Part shown: positions 15,463 to 24,987 of the stretch, in pieces | How positions within the stretch are numbered: the first letter of the stretch is position 1 | How the letters are laid out: each line of letters starts with the position of its first letter | Assembly: GCF_030864005.1 (NCBI RefSeq) | Contig: NZ_CP132976.1 | Coordinates: forward strand, 4,960,001-5,024,000 | From: Achromobacter seleniivolatilans | GTDB lineage: Bacteria > Pseudomonadota > Gammaproteobacteria > Burkholderiales > Burkholderiaceae_B | Length of the DNA: 64,000 nucleotides | Reading direction: 5' to 3' | Translations under genes and position numbers: made by a program | Notes under the pieces: model-generated | Told to the model about the DNA's origin: nothing | Seen by the model: only the letters and a program-made list of their open reading frames with translations | Database searches by the model: none

Positions 15463-17406
15463 ATGCCCATTGCGTTTCATCGTGTCTACCTGGAGAGCGC
15501 CGGCTATTTCATGCCGGGCGAGCCCGTGTCCAACGAAGCCATGGACGACTACATCGCTCCGCTGAACCGGATGTCCAGCCGCATCAAGAGCCGGATCTTG
15601 GCCGAGAACGGCATCAAGCAGCGTTACTACGCCATTGATCCGGAAGGCCAGACGGTGTTCACCAACGCGCAGTTGGCGGCGCATGCCATTCGCGACTGCC
15701 TGCGGCGTCACGACAGCGATCTGTCGGCGGTGTCGCTGCTGACCAGCGGCTCTTCGGGCGGTGATGCCCTGATGCCCGGCTTTGCGAACATGATCCAAGG
15801 TGAATTGGCCGCGCAGCCGATGGAGACCCTGTCGGTCCACGGCATTTGCGCCGCTGGCGTATCGGCTATCCAGGTGGCGGCGCAGGGCGTCGAAATGGGC
15901 GGGCATGCCAGCGCGCTGGCCGTGGCCAGTGAATTGCCGTCGCGCATGTTCAAACGTTCGCGTTTTGCGGCGCGCGGGTACGACGCCGATTTTGACGCGC
16001 ACTTTCTGCGCTGGATGCTATCTGACGGCGCGGGCGCTGTGCTGCTGGGCAATACCGGGCGCGCGCTGCCTGGCGCGTCCAGCGGCGTGCGCTTGCGCTT
16101 GAAGTGGGTCCACCAGCGGTCGTTTTCGGGCGATTATCCTGTGTGCATGCAGCTGGGGCTGTCGGCCGACCGCCAGAAGGGGCATCTGGATTATCCGTCC
16201 TGGAATGAGGCCGAGGCCGATGGCGCGTTGTCATTGCGCCAAGACATCCGCTTGTTGCCGCATTTGTTCGACATTGGCATCCATGAGTACGCCAAGCTGG
16301 TGCGAGACGGCTGGCTGGACCCGGATCAGGTGGATCACTTCCTGTGCCATTACTCGTCCGAGAAATTCATTCCGGTCGTGGAAGACCTGATGGAGAAAGC
16401 GGGCCTGGTGATTCCGCGTGAACGCTGGTTCAGCAACTTGGCCTGGCGCGGCAACACGGGCGCGGCATCAATTCTGGTCATGCTGGCGGAGTTCCTGGAA
16501 ACCCGCGAGGTGAAGCCGGGCGAACAGATCTTCTGCTACATCCCCGAATCCGGGCGTTTCATGGCGGCCTATATGCTGCTGGAAGCCGAGGCAGTGCATA
16601 CCGGCGCGGTGGCGGCAGGCAAGCCCGCTGCATCCGCCGCCGCGTCTGCCACCGCGTCTGCCACCGATATGCAGAGCGGTGACGCCGACGCCATTGCCCC
16701 GCCGCATGACCCCGATATGGCCCCGCAAGGTCTGGGCCAGTTGCTGACTGAACTGGCCGCCATCTGGCACGATTACCGCTCGCGCGTCTGGCGCACGCCG
16801 GTCGTGCGCCGATTGCGCAATCGCCAGTTTGAAACGGCCGACTATCTGAATTGGATGGAAAACTGGATTCCGCAGGTGCGAGAAGGCAGCAAATGGATGC
16901 GCGAAGGCGCGGCGTCCTTGTCCGAGCAGTACGCGCCCTTGGCCGCGCTGATCGACCTGCATGCTGGCGAAGAGCAGAACGACTTCGAAATCCTGTTCCA
17001 GGACTATCGCAAGGCGGGCGGCACGGTCGATAGCATTGACACGTTGCGGCGCAACCCGGGCGGTGAAGCGCTGAACGCCTATCTGCACAGCTTGGCCGCA
17101 ACCAACGATCCGATCGGCCTCTTGGGCGCGATCTACATCATTGAGGGCACGGGCCAGCGCATTGTGCCGGCCTTGCTGCCTTTGCTGAAGGCCAGCCTGA
17201 AGCTGCCGCCAGATGCCTTCCGCTTCTTGGAGTATCACGGCCATAACGACGAACATCATCTGGCACGTTGGTTGTCGGCCGTGGAACTGGCGCTGGATTG
17301 CGACGAAGACGGCCGCGCCGAGCAGCGCATCGTTGCTACGGCGCGCCGCACGGCCGCGTTGTACCTGATGCAATTTCATCACGTGATGGAGGGTGATGCG
17401 GCATGA
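15463..17406 (+). CDS. Ketoacyl synthase III fused to a heme-oxygenase-like diiron domain
   Basis: This 647-residue protein has two catalytic parts. Residues 1-375 are a KAS III/FabH-like thiolase fold with the triad Cys129 (VHGICAAG), His296 (LCHYSSEKF) and Asn331 (RGNTGAAS). An Ala-rich linker (about 380-422) follows. Residues 425-640 are all-helical and resemble iron-containing redox enzymes of the heme-oxygenase-like diiron family: HAGEEQND (His500, Glu503), Glu561 in YIIEGTGQ, and the His592-x3-Asp596-x2-His599 motif that binds iron in this family. The fusion suggests that a condensation product is directly oxidised or cleaved. It overlaps the next gene by 4 bp. Substrate and product unknown. 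Confidence 0.82.
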   Translation: MPIAFHRVYLESAGYFMPGEPVSNEAMDDYIAPLNRMSSRIKSRILAENGIKQRYYAIDPEGQTVFTNAQLAAHAIRDCLRRHDSDLSAVSLLTSGSSGGDALMPGFANMIQGELAAQPMETLSVHGICAAGVSAIQVAAQGVEMGGHASALAVASELPSRMFKRSRFAARGYDADFDAHFLRWMLSDGAGAVLLGNTGRALPGASSGVRLRLKWVHQRSFSGDYPVCMQLGLSADRQKGHLDYPSWNEAEADGALSLRQDIRLLPHLFDIGIHEYAKLVRDGWLDPDQVDHFLCHYSSEKFIPVVEDLMEKAGLVIPRERWFSNLAWRGNTGAASILVMLAEFLETREVKPGEQIFCYIPESGRFMAAYMLLEAEAVHTGAVAAGKPAASAAASATASATDMQSGDADAIAPPHDPDMAPQGLGQLLTELAAIWHDYRSRVWRTPVVRRLRNRQFETADYLNWMENWIPQVREGSKWMREGAASLSEQYAPLAALIDLHAGEEQNDFEILFQDYRKAGGTVDSIDTLRRNPGGEALNAYLHSLAATNDPIGLLGAIYIIEGTGQRIVPALLPLLKASLKLPPDAFRFLEYHGHNDEHHLARWLSAVELALDCDEDGRAEQRIVATARRTAALYLMQFHHVMEGDAA

Positions 17407-18299
17407 TTCCGGACCCCGATTTTCTTGCCAAACCGCATGACCCGAAAGATCCCAGTCCGTGGCTGGCTTTGTATCTGGATCGCAGCACGCCGTTGCCGGA
17501 CAAGGTTAAAAAGGCCTGGCTGACGGATTCCAGCTGCGCGTCGCGTCAATACCTGTTGCCGTTTCTGAGGCCGCTGGCACGCGCCTTCATCATCGTGATT
17601 CAGGTGGTGAAGACCTTTCTGCCGCGCCGCTGGTCGCATTCCAAACTGCTGCATCGCATTCTGGCCTGGGGCCTCAAGCGCTTTGTGTCGCCCGAAGCGA
17701 ATTGGCTGATTCTGCGCCACTTCCATCTGGGCGCGCAGGCGCTGTCTTTCATTGCCGCGAACTCGCCGGTAAGCATCACCACCACGCCGCTCAAGCCCCT
17801 TGAGATCGATGATCTAAAGGACGAACTCTTCGTTAAACACGATTTGAACCTGTTCAATTTCGTGATCCGCCTGAACCAGGCGCTGCGCGATGCGGGTGTG
17901 GAAATGCACGCGCCGGAGACGGTCGACTTCTCGATGCTCGAGGACCCGCCCCTGAAGCTGGAAGACATGCCGCAGGGCAAACTCAATTTTCTGGATCTGC
18001 AAAGCGCCATCGAGTTGTTTACGCCGCTGTACCAGCTGATGCTGACCGATAACGACTTCTGGCGCGCGGCCAATTCGCTGCAGCTGGATGAGACGATCGG
18101 CATCTATGCCGCCAAGCTGCTGGGCGCGCCGCAGCATCTGATTCTGGTCAACAACAGCCATCCGCTGGTGCCGATGTCCACCTTGCGCGCCGGTTATCGC
18201 CTGGTGCTGCATGGCTTGTCGACCGAGATGCTGCACAGCTTGCTGATGGAGATGAAGGCGGCGCAGCAGGGCGCCGAGCCGCCTGCGCCTATCGCATAA
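17403..18299 (+). CDS. Unrecognised protein of the lipid cluster
   Basis: I do not recognise this 298-residue protein. It starts with an ATGA overlap on the preceding gene, so it is translationally coupled to it. Near residues 53-75 there is a hydrophobic or amphipathic segment (LRPLARAFIIVIQVVK); the rest is soluble and helical, with LLPHR-free, Leu-rich stretches and ENL-free ends. Several conserved-looking blocks (HFHLGAQALSFIAAN, ETIGIYAAKLLGAP, LVNNSHPLVPMSTLRAGYR) suggest an ordered domain, not a linker. Context points to a peripheral membrane accessory of the ketosynthase-diiron enzyme, which is inference only. Confidence 0.75.
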   Translation: MIPDPDFLAKPHDPKDPSPWLALYLDRSTPLPDKVKKAWLTDSSCASRQYLLPFLRPLARAFIIVIQVVKTFLPRRWSHSKLLHRILAWGLKRFVSPEANWLILRHFHLGAQALSFIAANSPVSITTTPLKPLEIDDLKDELFVKHDLNLFNFVIRLNQALRDAGVEMHAPETVDFSMLEDPPLKLEDMPQGKLNFLDLQSAIELFTPLYQLMLTDNDFWRAANSLQLDETIGIYAAKLLGAPQHLILVNNSHPLVPMSTLRAGYRLVLHGLSTEMLHSLLMEMKAAQQGAEPPAPIA

Positions 18300-18453
18300 G
18301 CAAGATTGCGCGAAGGGGGCGGCTTAGTGTTGACCCTCTGGTTACACGGGCATATCGCCGCGTTATATTGCGACCCTTGCCCGTCAAGCTGCCGGGCCGC
18401 GTCTTTACCGCGTGCAGCGCCGCTGCGAAATTCCTCTTCCGGAAATCTCCGAT

Positions 18454-19737
18454 ATGCCCCAGTCCATTGAAGTCATCGCCACCATTTTGTTTGCCGTGGC
18501 GGTGCTTCATACCTTTTCCGTTCCGTTCTTTGCGCGGCTGGCGCATCGTGGCGGCCCGCATGCGGGTTTCTGGCACCTGTTTTCGGAAGTCGAGGCCGTT
18601 TTCGGCGTGTGGGCCTTTGCGCTGATCGTGACGATGGCGGCATTGTCGGGTCCGTCCGCGGCAATCGGCTACATGGACACGCGCAACTTCACCGAGCCGC
18701 TGTTTGTTTTCGCGATCATGGTGGTGGCTGCCAGCCGGCCGATCCTGGAACTGGTGGGGCTGGTGGTGCGGTGTGTGGCGCGTGCGCTGCCGTTGCCGCG
18801 CGCGCTGGCGACCTTTTTCGTGGTGATGGCCCTGGTGCCGTTAGGCGGGTCATTCATTACCGAGCCCGCGGCCATGACACTGGCTGCCATTTTGTTGCGC
18901 GATGCCTATTTCCGGACAAGCGGACACGCGGGCTTCAAGTATCTGACTTTGGGTGTGCTGTTCGTGAACGTGTCCATTGGCGGGGTGCTGACGTCGTATG
19001 CGGCGCCGCCCGTGCTGATGGTGGCTTCGACCTTCGGGTGGGATTCCACGTTCATGGTTCAGCACTTTGGCTGGCGCGCCGCCGTGGCGGTCTGCCTGAA
19101 TGCGGGCCTCTTGACCTTTATTTGCCGCAAAGCGCTGCTTGAGCGCTCTGTGGGAACGGGCGGAGGCGTGGATGGGCTCGACGGGGCTGATAACCGGCCG
19201 CCGGTGCCGTGGATTGTCGTGCTGGTCCACCTGATGTTTCTGGTGGCGGTGGTGCTCACCGCGCACCATCCGGCAATCTTTCTTGGGCTGTTGATGATGT
19301 TTATCGGCTTTTCGGAAGCCTATAAGCGCCATCAGAACCGTTTGATGATCAAGGAAGGGTTGATGGTGGGGTTCTTCCTGGCCGGGCTGGTGGTGCTGGG
19401 CGGATTGCAGAAATGGTGGTTGCAGGATTTGCTGGGGGGGCTGGAGCCCTTCGTGCTGTTCTGGGGCGCCACCGCGCTTACGGCCATCACCGACAACGCC
19501 GCGCTGACCTATCTGGGTTCGTTGGTGGAAGGCACGAGCGAGGCCTGGCGGTATATGTTGGTGGCTGGCGCGGTGACGGGGGGCGGCCTGACGGTGATTG
19601 CCAACGCGCCGAATCCGGCGGGTTTCGCCATTCTTAAGAATCACTTCCCGGATGGCAGTATTTCGTCGGGCAGGTTGTTTTTGTCCGCCCTGGGGCCGAC
19701 ACTGGTGGCCGCCGTCATGTTCCTGCTTCCCGTCTAA
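18454..19737 (+). CDS. Putative Na+/H+ antiporter
   Basis: The 427-residue protein is strongly hydrophobic with about 11-12 membrane helices and belongs to the putative Na+/H+ antiporter family once called DUF1504. Helix ends carry conserved polar motifs such as GGSFITEPAAMTLAA and TDNAALTYLGSLVEG, resembling the ion-binding regions of the wider ion-transporter group. The start at MPQSIEVIATILF gives a normal N-terminus. Transport has not been shown for most members, so ion specificity is inferred. A GC-rich hairpin (19750-19776) follows the stop, without a good T-tract. Confidence 0.82.
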   Translation: MPQSIEVIATILFAVAVLHTFSVPFFARLAHRGGPHAGFWHLFSEVEAVFGVWAFALIVTMAALSGPSAAIGYMDTRNFTEPLFVFAIMVVAASRPILELVGLVVRCVARALPLPRALATFFVVMALVPLGGSFITEPAAMTLAAILLRDAYFRTSGHAGFKYLTLGVLFVNVSIGGVLTSYAAPPVLMVASTFGWDSTFMVQHFGWRAAVAVCLNAGLLTFICRKALLERSVGTGGGVDGLDGADNRPPVPWIVVLVHLMFLVAVVLTAHHPAIFLGLLMMFIGFSEAYKRHQNRLMIKEGLMVGFFLAGLVVLGGLQKWWLQDLLGGLEPFVLFWGATALTAITDNAALTYLGSLVEGTSEAWRYMLVAGAVTGGGLTVIANAPNPAGFAILKNHFPDGSISSGRLFLSALGPTLVAAVMFLLPV

Positions 19738-19941
19738 AAATGGGTCTTGCCTGCCCGGGCTGCGAGCCCGTGCAGGCCCTTCGGGCAAGCCCGGCGGAGC
19801 CTGACTCCGACGGTTCATGAAAAACCGCTAAAATTCAAGACTTTCCCGTATTTTTCCGGCCTCGCCCGCCTGCCACCCCGGACCCTTCCGTCCGGCGACT
19901 GACGGCTTTTGAAACACCGGGCCCGCGCCTGGGAGCCCTCG

Positions 19942-20277
19942 ATGCCCATTTATGCGTACAAATGCAGCGCCTGCGGCCATGCCAAAGACGTCTTGCAGAA
20001 GATTTCCGATGCGCCGCTTTCGGTTTGCCCCGAATGCGGCCAAAGCTCGTTTTCCAAGCAGGTGACCGCAGCTGGATTCCAGCTCAAGGGCTCCGGCTGG
20101 TACGTCACCGATTTCCGTGGCAATGGCAACGGTGGCGGCCAGGCCGCCCCGTCGGCGTCCGCTGAAAGCGCCGCGCCGGCTGCTGCGCCTGCAGCGTCTG
20201 CGACGCCGGCTGCCCCAGCGGCTGCCCCCGCAGCGGCGGCTCCCGCGGCTCCGGCTGGCGGGTCGTCCGCTTCCTAG
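19942..20277 (+). CDS. FmdB-family zinc ribbon protein
   Basis: The 111-residue protein starts MPIYAYKCSACGH and has a second pair CPECGQ, giving a CxxC...CxxC zinc ribbon (residues 8-34), the FmdB/putative regulatory protein family. The C-terminal half is a low-complexity Ala/Pro tail of about 50 residues. The function is unsettled. It is followed by a DUF502 gene and aspS, an order I know from other betaproteobacteria. GGGAG precedes the ATG. Confidence 0.88.
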   Translation: MPIYAYKCSACGHAKDVLQKISDAPLSVCPECGQSSFSKQVTAAGFQLKGSGWYVTDFRGNGNGGGQAAPSASAESAAPAAAPAASATPAAPAAAPAAAAPAAPAGGSSAS

Positions 20278-20286
20278 GCGCTCGCG

Positions 20287-20958
20287 ATGCGAATGCGCGT
20301 CTTCAAAAAGTACTTCATCACCGGCCTGCTGATCTGGGTTCCGCTGGCGATCACGGTGTGGGTGCTGGGTTTGCTGGTCACGACTCTGGAAGGGTTCGTG
20401 CCTGGCTTTTTGTCGTCCGAATCGCTGTTCGGCATCGACATTCCTGGCTTCCGCTTCGTTCTGGTGATTGTGGTGGTGTTGTTGACGGGCGTATTCGCGG
20501 CCAACCTGATTGGCCGTACCATGGTGGATCAGTGGGAAAACCTGCTGGGCCGCATTCCTCTGGTGCGCTCCATCTACAACTCGGTCAAGCAGGTCAGCGA
20601 TACCGTGCTTGCCCCGAATGGCCAGGCGTTTCGCCGCGCAGTGCTGGTGCAGTATCCGCGCGCAGGTTCCTGGACTATCGCTTTTGTCACCGGCACGCCC
20701 AGCGGTGAAGTGGCCGAACGCCTGTCGGGCGACCACATCAGCGTGTATGTGCCGACGACGCCGAACCCCACGTCCGGCTTTTTCCTGATGATGCCTCGCT
20801 CAGAAGCGATCGATCTTCAGATGAGCGTGGACGCGGCTTTGAAGTACATCGTTTCCATGGGCGTGGTCGCCCCGGCTCAGGCGTTCGCGCCCGTGGACCG
20901 GCCGGCCCCGCTCTCTCCGGAGCCTGGCGTGCAAGACGCGCCGCGCGCCGATTCGTAA
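20287..20958 (+). CDS. DUF502 membrane protein
   Basis: The 223-residue protein has two N-terminal hydrophobic helices (residues 8-36 and 56-78), the motif [19 protein letters not shown] and the end block [19 protein letters not shown], all typical of DUF502. It is an inner-membrane protein of unknown role. It lies 9 bp after the zinc-ribbon gene and 40 bp before aspS, probably in one operon. A second ATG two codons in is an alternative start. Confidence 0.87.
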   Translation: MRMRVFKKYFITGLLIWVPLAITVWVLGLLVTTLEGFVPGFLSSESLFGIDIPGFRFVLVIVVVLLTGVFAANLIGRTMVDQWENLLGRIPLVRSIYNSVKQVSDTVLAPNGQAFRRAVLVQYPRAGSWTIAFVTGTPSGEVAERLSGDHISVYVPTTPNPTSGFFLMMPRSEAIDLQMSVDAALKYIVSMGVVAPAQAFAPVDRPAPLSPEPGVQDAPRADS

Positions 20959-20998
20959 CCCTTACGCTCAAACTAAGCACACAACGGAGTCATCCCGC

Positions 20999-22786
20999 AT
21001 GCGTACCTGCTACACCGGCCAGGTTTGCCGTGACCATCTCGGCCAGACTGTCACCCTGTACGGCTGGGTGAATCGCCGCCGCGACCACGGCGGGGTCATC
21101 TTCATCGACTTGCGCGACCGCGCGGGCCTGGCTCAGATCGTGTTCGATCCGGACAACGCCGCTTTCGCCACCGCAGAGCGTCTGCGCAACGAGTTCTGCA
21201 TTCGCGTTACCGGTCTGGTGCGCGAGCGTCCCGCCGGCACCGCCAACAGCGAACTGGCCTCGGGCGAAATCGAAGTGCTCTGCAAGGAAGTCGAGATCCT
21301 GAACGCGTCGGTCACACCGCCGTTCCAGCTGGATGACGACAACCTGTCCGAAACCACTCGCCTGACGCATCGCGTGCTGGACCTGCGCCGCCCGCAGATG
21401 CAGCGCAACCTGATGCTGCGCTACCGCGTGTCGATCGAAACGCGCAAGTTCCTGGATCAGTTGGGTTTCATCGACATCGAAACCCCGATGCTGGCCAAGA
21501 GCACGCCCGAAGGCGCGCGCGACTATCTGGTGCCCTCGCGTGTGAACGCCGGCCACTTCTTCGCGCTGCCCCAGTCGCCGCAGCTGTTCAAGCAGATGCT
21601 GATGGTGTCGGGCTTTGACCGCTACTACCAGATCACCAAGTGCTTCCGCGACGAAGACTTGCGTGCTGACCGCCAGCCCGAATTCACCCAGATCGATTGC
21701 GAAACCTCGTTCCTGAACGAATTCGAAATCCGTGAAATCTTCGAGAACCTGATCCGTCATGTGTTCTCGGTGGTGCAAGGCGTTGATCTGCCGTCGCCGT
21801 TCCCGATCATGCCTTGGATCGAAGCGATGCGCCGCTACGGTTCGGACAAGCCGGATCTGCGTGTGCAACTGGAATTCACCGACATTACCGACGTGATGCG
21901 CGATGTGGACTTCAAGGTGTTTGCCGCCGCCGCTACGGCGCCGGGCAGCCGCGTGGTCGCCTTGCGCGTGCCGGGCGGCGCCGAAATGTCGCGTAGCGAG
22001 ATTGACGGCTACACGCAGTTCGTCGGCATCTACGGCGCCAAGGGCCTGGCCTACATCAAGGTCAACGACGTGGCCAAGGGCCGCGACGGCATGCAATCGC
22101 CCATCGTCAAGAACCTGCACGACGCAGCCTTGGCCGAACTGGTCAAGCGCACCGGCGCGCAAGATGGCGACATCATTTTCTTCGGTGCAGACCGCGAGAA
22201 GGTCGTCAACGACGCCATCGGCGCGCTGCGCGTGAAGATCGGCCACAGCGAATTCGGCAAGAAGACCGGTTTGTTCACCCCCGGCTGGAAGCCGCTGTGG
22301 GTTGTGGACTTCCCGATGTTCGAATACGACGAGGAAGACGGCCGCTACACCGCTGCCCACCACCCGTTCACCAGCCCGAAGGATGGTCACGAAGACTTCC
22401 TGGAAACCGATCCCAGCAAGGCGTTCGCCAAGGCTTACGACATGGTGCTGAACGGTTGGGAAATCGGCGGCGGCTCGGTCCGTATTCACCGCGAAGAAGT
22501 GCAGAGCAAGGTGTTCCGCGCGCTGAAGATTGGCGCTGAAGAAGCTCGCGAGAAGTTCGGCTACCTGCTGGACGCGTTGCAGTATGGCGCGCCTCCGCAT
22601 GGCGGCATTGCTTTCGGTCTGGACCGCATCGTAACGATGATGACCGGCGCCGAATCGATCCGCGACGTGATCGCCTTCCCGAAGACGCAACGCGCTCAGG
22701 ATCTGCTGACGCAAGCTCCATCGGAAGTCGATGAAAAGCAACTGCGCGAATTGCACATTCGGTTGCGTAACGTCGAACCGAAATGA
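20999..22786 (+). CDS. aspS: Aspartyl-tRNA synthetase
   Basis: The 595-residue class IIb enzyme charges tRNA-Asp. Its layout is an OB-fold anticodon-binding domain (residues 1-110, with [15 protein letters not shown]), the class II catalytic core with motif 2 ([18 protein letters not shown]), the bacterial GAD insertion (about 285-420), and motif 3 ([23 protein letters not shown]). Length matches E. coli (590). Many betaproteobacterial enzymes are non-discriminating and also charge tRNA-Asn; that cannot be read here. GGAG lies before the ATG. Confidence 0.97.
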   Translation: MRTCYTGQVCRDHLGQTVTLYGWVNRRRDHGGVIFIDLRDRAGLAQIVFDPDNAAFATAERLRNEFCIRVTGLVRERPAGTANSELASGEIEVLCKEVEILNASVTPPFQLDDDNLSETTRLTHRVLDLRRPQMQRNLMLRYRVSIETRKFLDQLGFIDIETPMLAKSTPEGARDYLVPSRVNAGHFFALPQSPQLFKQMLMVSGFDRYYQITKCFRDEDLRADRQPEFTQIDCETSFLNEFEIREIFENLIRHVFSVVQGVDLPSPFPIMPWIEAMRRYGSDKPDLRVQLEFTDITDVMRDVDFKVFAAAATAPGSRVVALRVPGGAEMSRSEIDGYTQFVGIYGAKGLAYIKVNDVAKGRDGMQSPIVKNLHDAALAELVKRTGAQDGDIIFFGADREKVVNDAIGALRVKIGHSEFGKKTGLFTPGWKPLWVVDFPMFEYDEEDGRYTAAHHPFTSPKDGHEDFLETDPSKAFAKAYDMVLNGWEIGGGSVRIHREEVQSKVFRALKIGAEEAREKFGYLLDALQYGAPPHGGIAFGLDRIVTMMTGAESIRDVIAFPKTQRAQDLLTQAPSEVDEKQLRELHIRLRNVEPK

Positions 22787-22901
22787 AGTAATCTGGCGTA
22801 GCGCTGCCGCTTGGTGCGGTGGCGCTCAGCCAGCCTATTCTCTCGGGGGGTGCGCCAGATTTTTGGCGCACGCCCGATGTTGAAAAGGCGTCATATCCTC
22901 T

Positions 22902-23768
22902 ATGTCGCTTATTCGAGTCGTCAGCTACAACATTCACAAAGGCCGTTCGGCATCGGGCCGGCTCGCCTCGCTGAATGAACTGCGCCTGGGCCTGTATGGC
23001 CTGCGCCCAGACCTGGTCTTCCTGCAGGAAGTCCAAGGCCGCAACGAGCACAAAACGCTGCTCGACGCCCAACACGAATCGCTTGCCGCTGCCTTGCGGC
23101 TGGATGTTGCCTATGGCCGCAATGCCATTCGTGACACGACGGACCATGGCAATGCGCTGTTGTCGCGCTTCCCCATTCTTGACCACGAAAACGTGGACAT
23201 TTCCGATCATCGGATGGAGCAGCGCGGGCTCTTGCATGCGCGCATCGAAGTCGATGGCCGCGCGGTGCATTGCTTCGTGGTGCATCTGGGATTGTTCGCG
23301 GGCAGCCGCAGCCGGCAGATCCTGGCGCTGACCGAGCGTATCGGGCGCATGGTGCCGGACGGCGAACCCATTCTGATCGCGGGCGACTTCAATGACTGGG
23401 GCGACCGCCTGGCGCCGTTGTTCGTGCAGCAATTGGGCTTGTACGAGGTGTTTTCCCATGCGCCGCGCAGTCATGGCGGCGAACTGCCGCGCTTGCGAGA
23501 TTCCGTCAAACGTCTGAGCAACGCATTGCGCGGATTGCCCAACAGCGGCGTGTCTGCGACGCAACGCACGAATCAGTTGGGCATGGACGGCAGCTCGCGT
23601 TCGCCGTTGCCGCCGCCCCGCACGTTCCCCGCTGTCTTTCCCTGGTTTCGCCTGGACCGCATCTATCAACGCGGTTTTGCCGTGCGCAGCGCGCGCGTGC
23701 TGCGCGGGCGGGAATGGGCGCGGCTGTCCGATCACTCTCCTTTGCTGGCCGAGTTGGAACTACCGTGA
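22902..23768 (+). CDS. Endonuclease/exonuclease/phosphatase family protein
   Basis: The 288-residue protein contains the EEP superfamily motifs in order: VVSYNIHKGR, LVFLQEVQGRNE, DHGNALLSRFPI, LIAGDFNDWGDR and the terminal SDHSPLLAEL. These bind Mg2+ and cut a phosphodiester. It ends 4 bp into the next gene, a cardiolipin synthase, and this pairing occurs widely (as with ybhP-clsB in E. coli). A role in phospholipid or nucleic-acid phosphodiester hydrolysis is therefore possible; the substrate is unknown. Confidence 0.88.
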   Translation: MSLIRVVSYNIHKGRSASGRLASLNELRLGLYGLRPDLVFLQEVQGRNEHKTLLDAQHESLAAALRLDVAYGRNAIRDTTDHGNALLSRFPILDHENVDISDHRMEQRGLLHARIEVDGRAVHCFVVHLGLFAGSRSRQILALTERIGRMVPDGEPILIAGDFNDWGDRLAPLFVQQLGLYEVFSHAPRSHGGELPRLRDSVKRLSNALRGLPNSGVSATQRTNQLGMDGSSRSPLPPPRTFPAVFPWFRLDRIYQRGFAVRSARVLRGREWARLSDHSPLLAELELP

Positions 23769-24976
23769 AGGCCGAGCAGGTCAAGTTGGAGTGGACAGAG
23801 GGCAATGACATCCGCTTGCTTCAAAACGGCGGAGACTTCTTTCCTGCGCTGTGTGCGGCGATCGATGCGGCCCAGGTCAGCGTGCATCTTGAGACCTACA
23901 TCTTCATCGTGGACCGCAGCGGTTCACGAGTGCTGGAAAGCCTGGCGGCCGCGGCGCGGCGCGGCGTCAAGGTCCGTGTCGTGCTTGATGGATTCGGCAG
24001 CGCCGATAGCGTGGACGATGTGCGCGCGCAATTGCTGGACGCCGGCGCGCAGTGCCGCATATTCCGTCCCGAACCCCGCTGGTTCGCCCGCCTGATTCCA
24101 TCGCGCAGCCGCTTGCGACGGCTGCATCGCAAGGTGACGGTCGTGGATGGCCGCATTGCTTTCATCGGTGGCATCAATGTCGTCGATGACTATGATGACC
24201 TGGACCCGACCGACGGCATTGCCGCGCCACGGTTTGATTTTGCCGTGCAGGTTGAAGGTCCGCTGGTCACCGATGCGGCGTATGCCCAGGATTTGTTGTG
24301 GGTACGTCTGAACTGGGCGCGGTTACGGCGCCACCCGCGCGACTGGAGCCGTATGCGGCTCACAAAACCGCATCATGCCTGGGTGGGGCCTTGCGGAACA
24401 CTACGCGCCGCGCTGGTGTTGCGCGACAACCTGCGCTTTCGCCAGACGTTTGAACGCGCCTATTTGTTCGGCATATCGCAGGCGCGCCGCGACATTCTGA
24501 TCGCGAACGCCTACTTCTTTCCAGGCCTTCAATTCCGCCGCGCACTGGCCAAGGCCGCGGCGCGCGGCGTGCGAGTGCGGCTGCTGCTGCAAGGCAAGGT
24601 CGAATACCGCATGCAGTATCACGCCACACGCTCGCTCTATGACCAGCTGCTGCGCGATGGCATCGAGATCTATGAATACATGCCCAGCTATCTGCATGCC
24701 AAGGTCGCGGTGATCGACGACGTGGTTACGGTGGGTTCCTCTAACCTGGACCCATTCAGCCTGTTGCTGGCGCGCGAGGCCAACGTGGTTGTGGACAACC
24801 CGGCCTTTGCCTGGGATTTGCAGGAACGGCTTGAGACTGCGATTGCCGAAGGCGGGCACTTCATTCGTCCGCTGGATTATCAGCGCCGCGGCTGGGTGAG
24901 GCGCTGGGTCGATGCGGCGTCCTACACGCTGCTGCGGATCGGCGTGGCGTTGACGGGCACGTCGGACAAATACTGA
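23765..24976 (+). CDS. clsB: Cardiolipin synthase B (phospholipase D family)
   Basis: Two HKD motifs mark the phospholipase D fold: HRKVTVVDGRIAFIGG (about residues 121-136) and HAKVAVIDDVVTVGSSNLD (about 314-332). The protein joins phosphatidyl groups to make cardiolipin at the inner membrane. It has no N-terminal membrane helices, as in ClsB, unlike ClsA. I use the GTG that overlaps the preceding stop codon (GTGA), giving 403 residues, near E. coli ClsB (413). The preceding EEP-family gene is its usual partner. Confidence 0.9.
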   Translation: MKAEQVKLEWTEGNDIRLLQNGGDFFPALCAAIDAAQVSVHLETYIFIVDRSGSRVLESLAAAARRGVKVRVVLDGFGSADSVDDVRAQLLDAGAQCRIFRPEPRWFARLIPSRSRLRRLHRKVTVVDGRIAFIGGINVVDDYDDLDPTDGIAAPRFDFAVQVEGPLVTDAAYAQDLLWVRLNWARLRRHPRDWSRMRLTKPHHAWVGPCGTLRAALVLRDNLRFRQTFERAYLFGISQARRDILIANAYFFPGLQFRRALAKAAARGVRVRLLLQGKVEYRMQYHATRSLYDQLLRDGIEIYEYMPSYLHAKVAVIDDVVTVGSSNLDPFSLLLAREANVVVDNPAFAWDLQERLETAIAEGGHFIRPLDYQRRGWVRRWVDAASYTLLRIGVALTGTSDKY

Positions 24977-24987
24977 ACGCTCGCGGC

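Noticed and set aside
20990..22756. 588-codon minus-strand open frame opposite aspS
   Set aside because: Shadow of the conserved aspartyl-tRNA synthetase gene; its composition follows from the codon pattern of the other strand.
22851..22870. Small hairpin between aspS and the EEP-family gene as a terminator
   Set aside because: The 7-bp stem has no T-tract after it and lies close to the next start; evidence is too weak to list.
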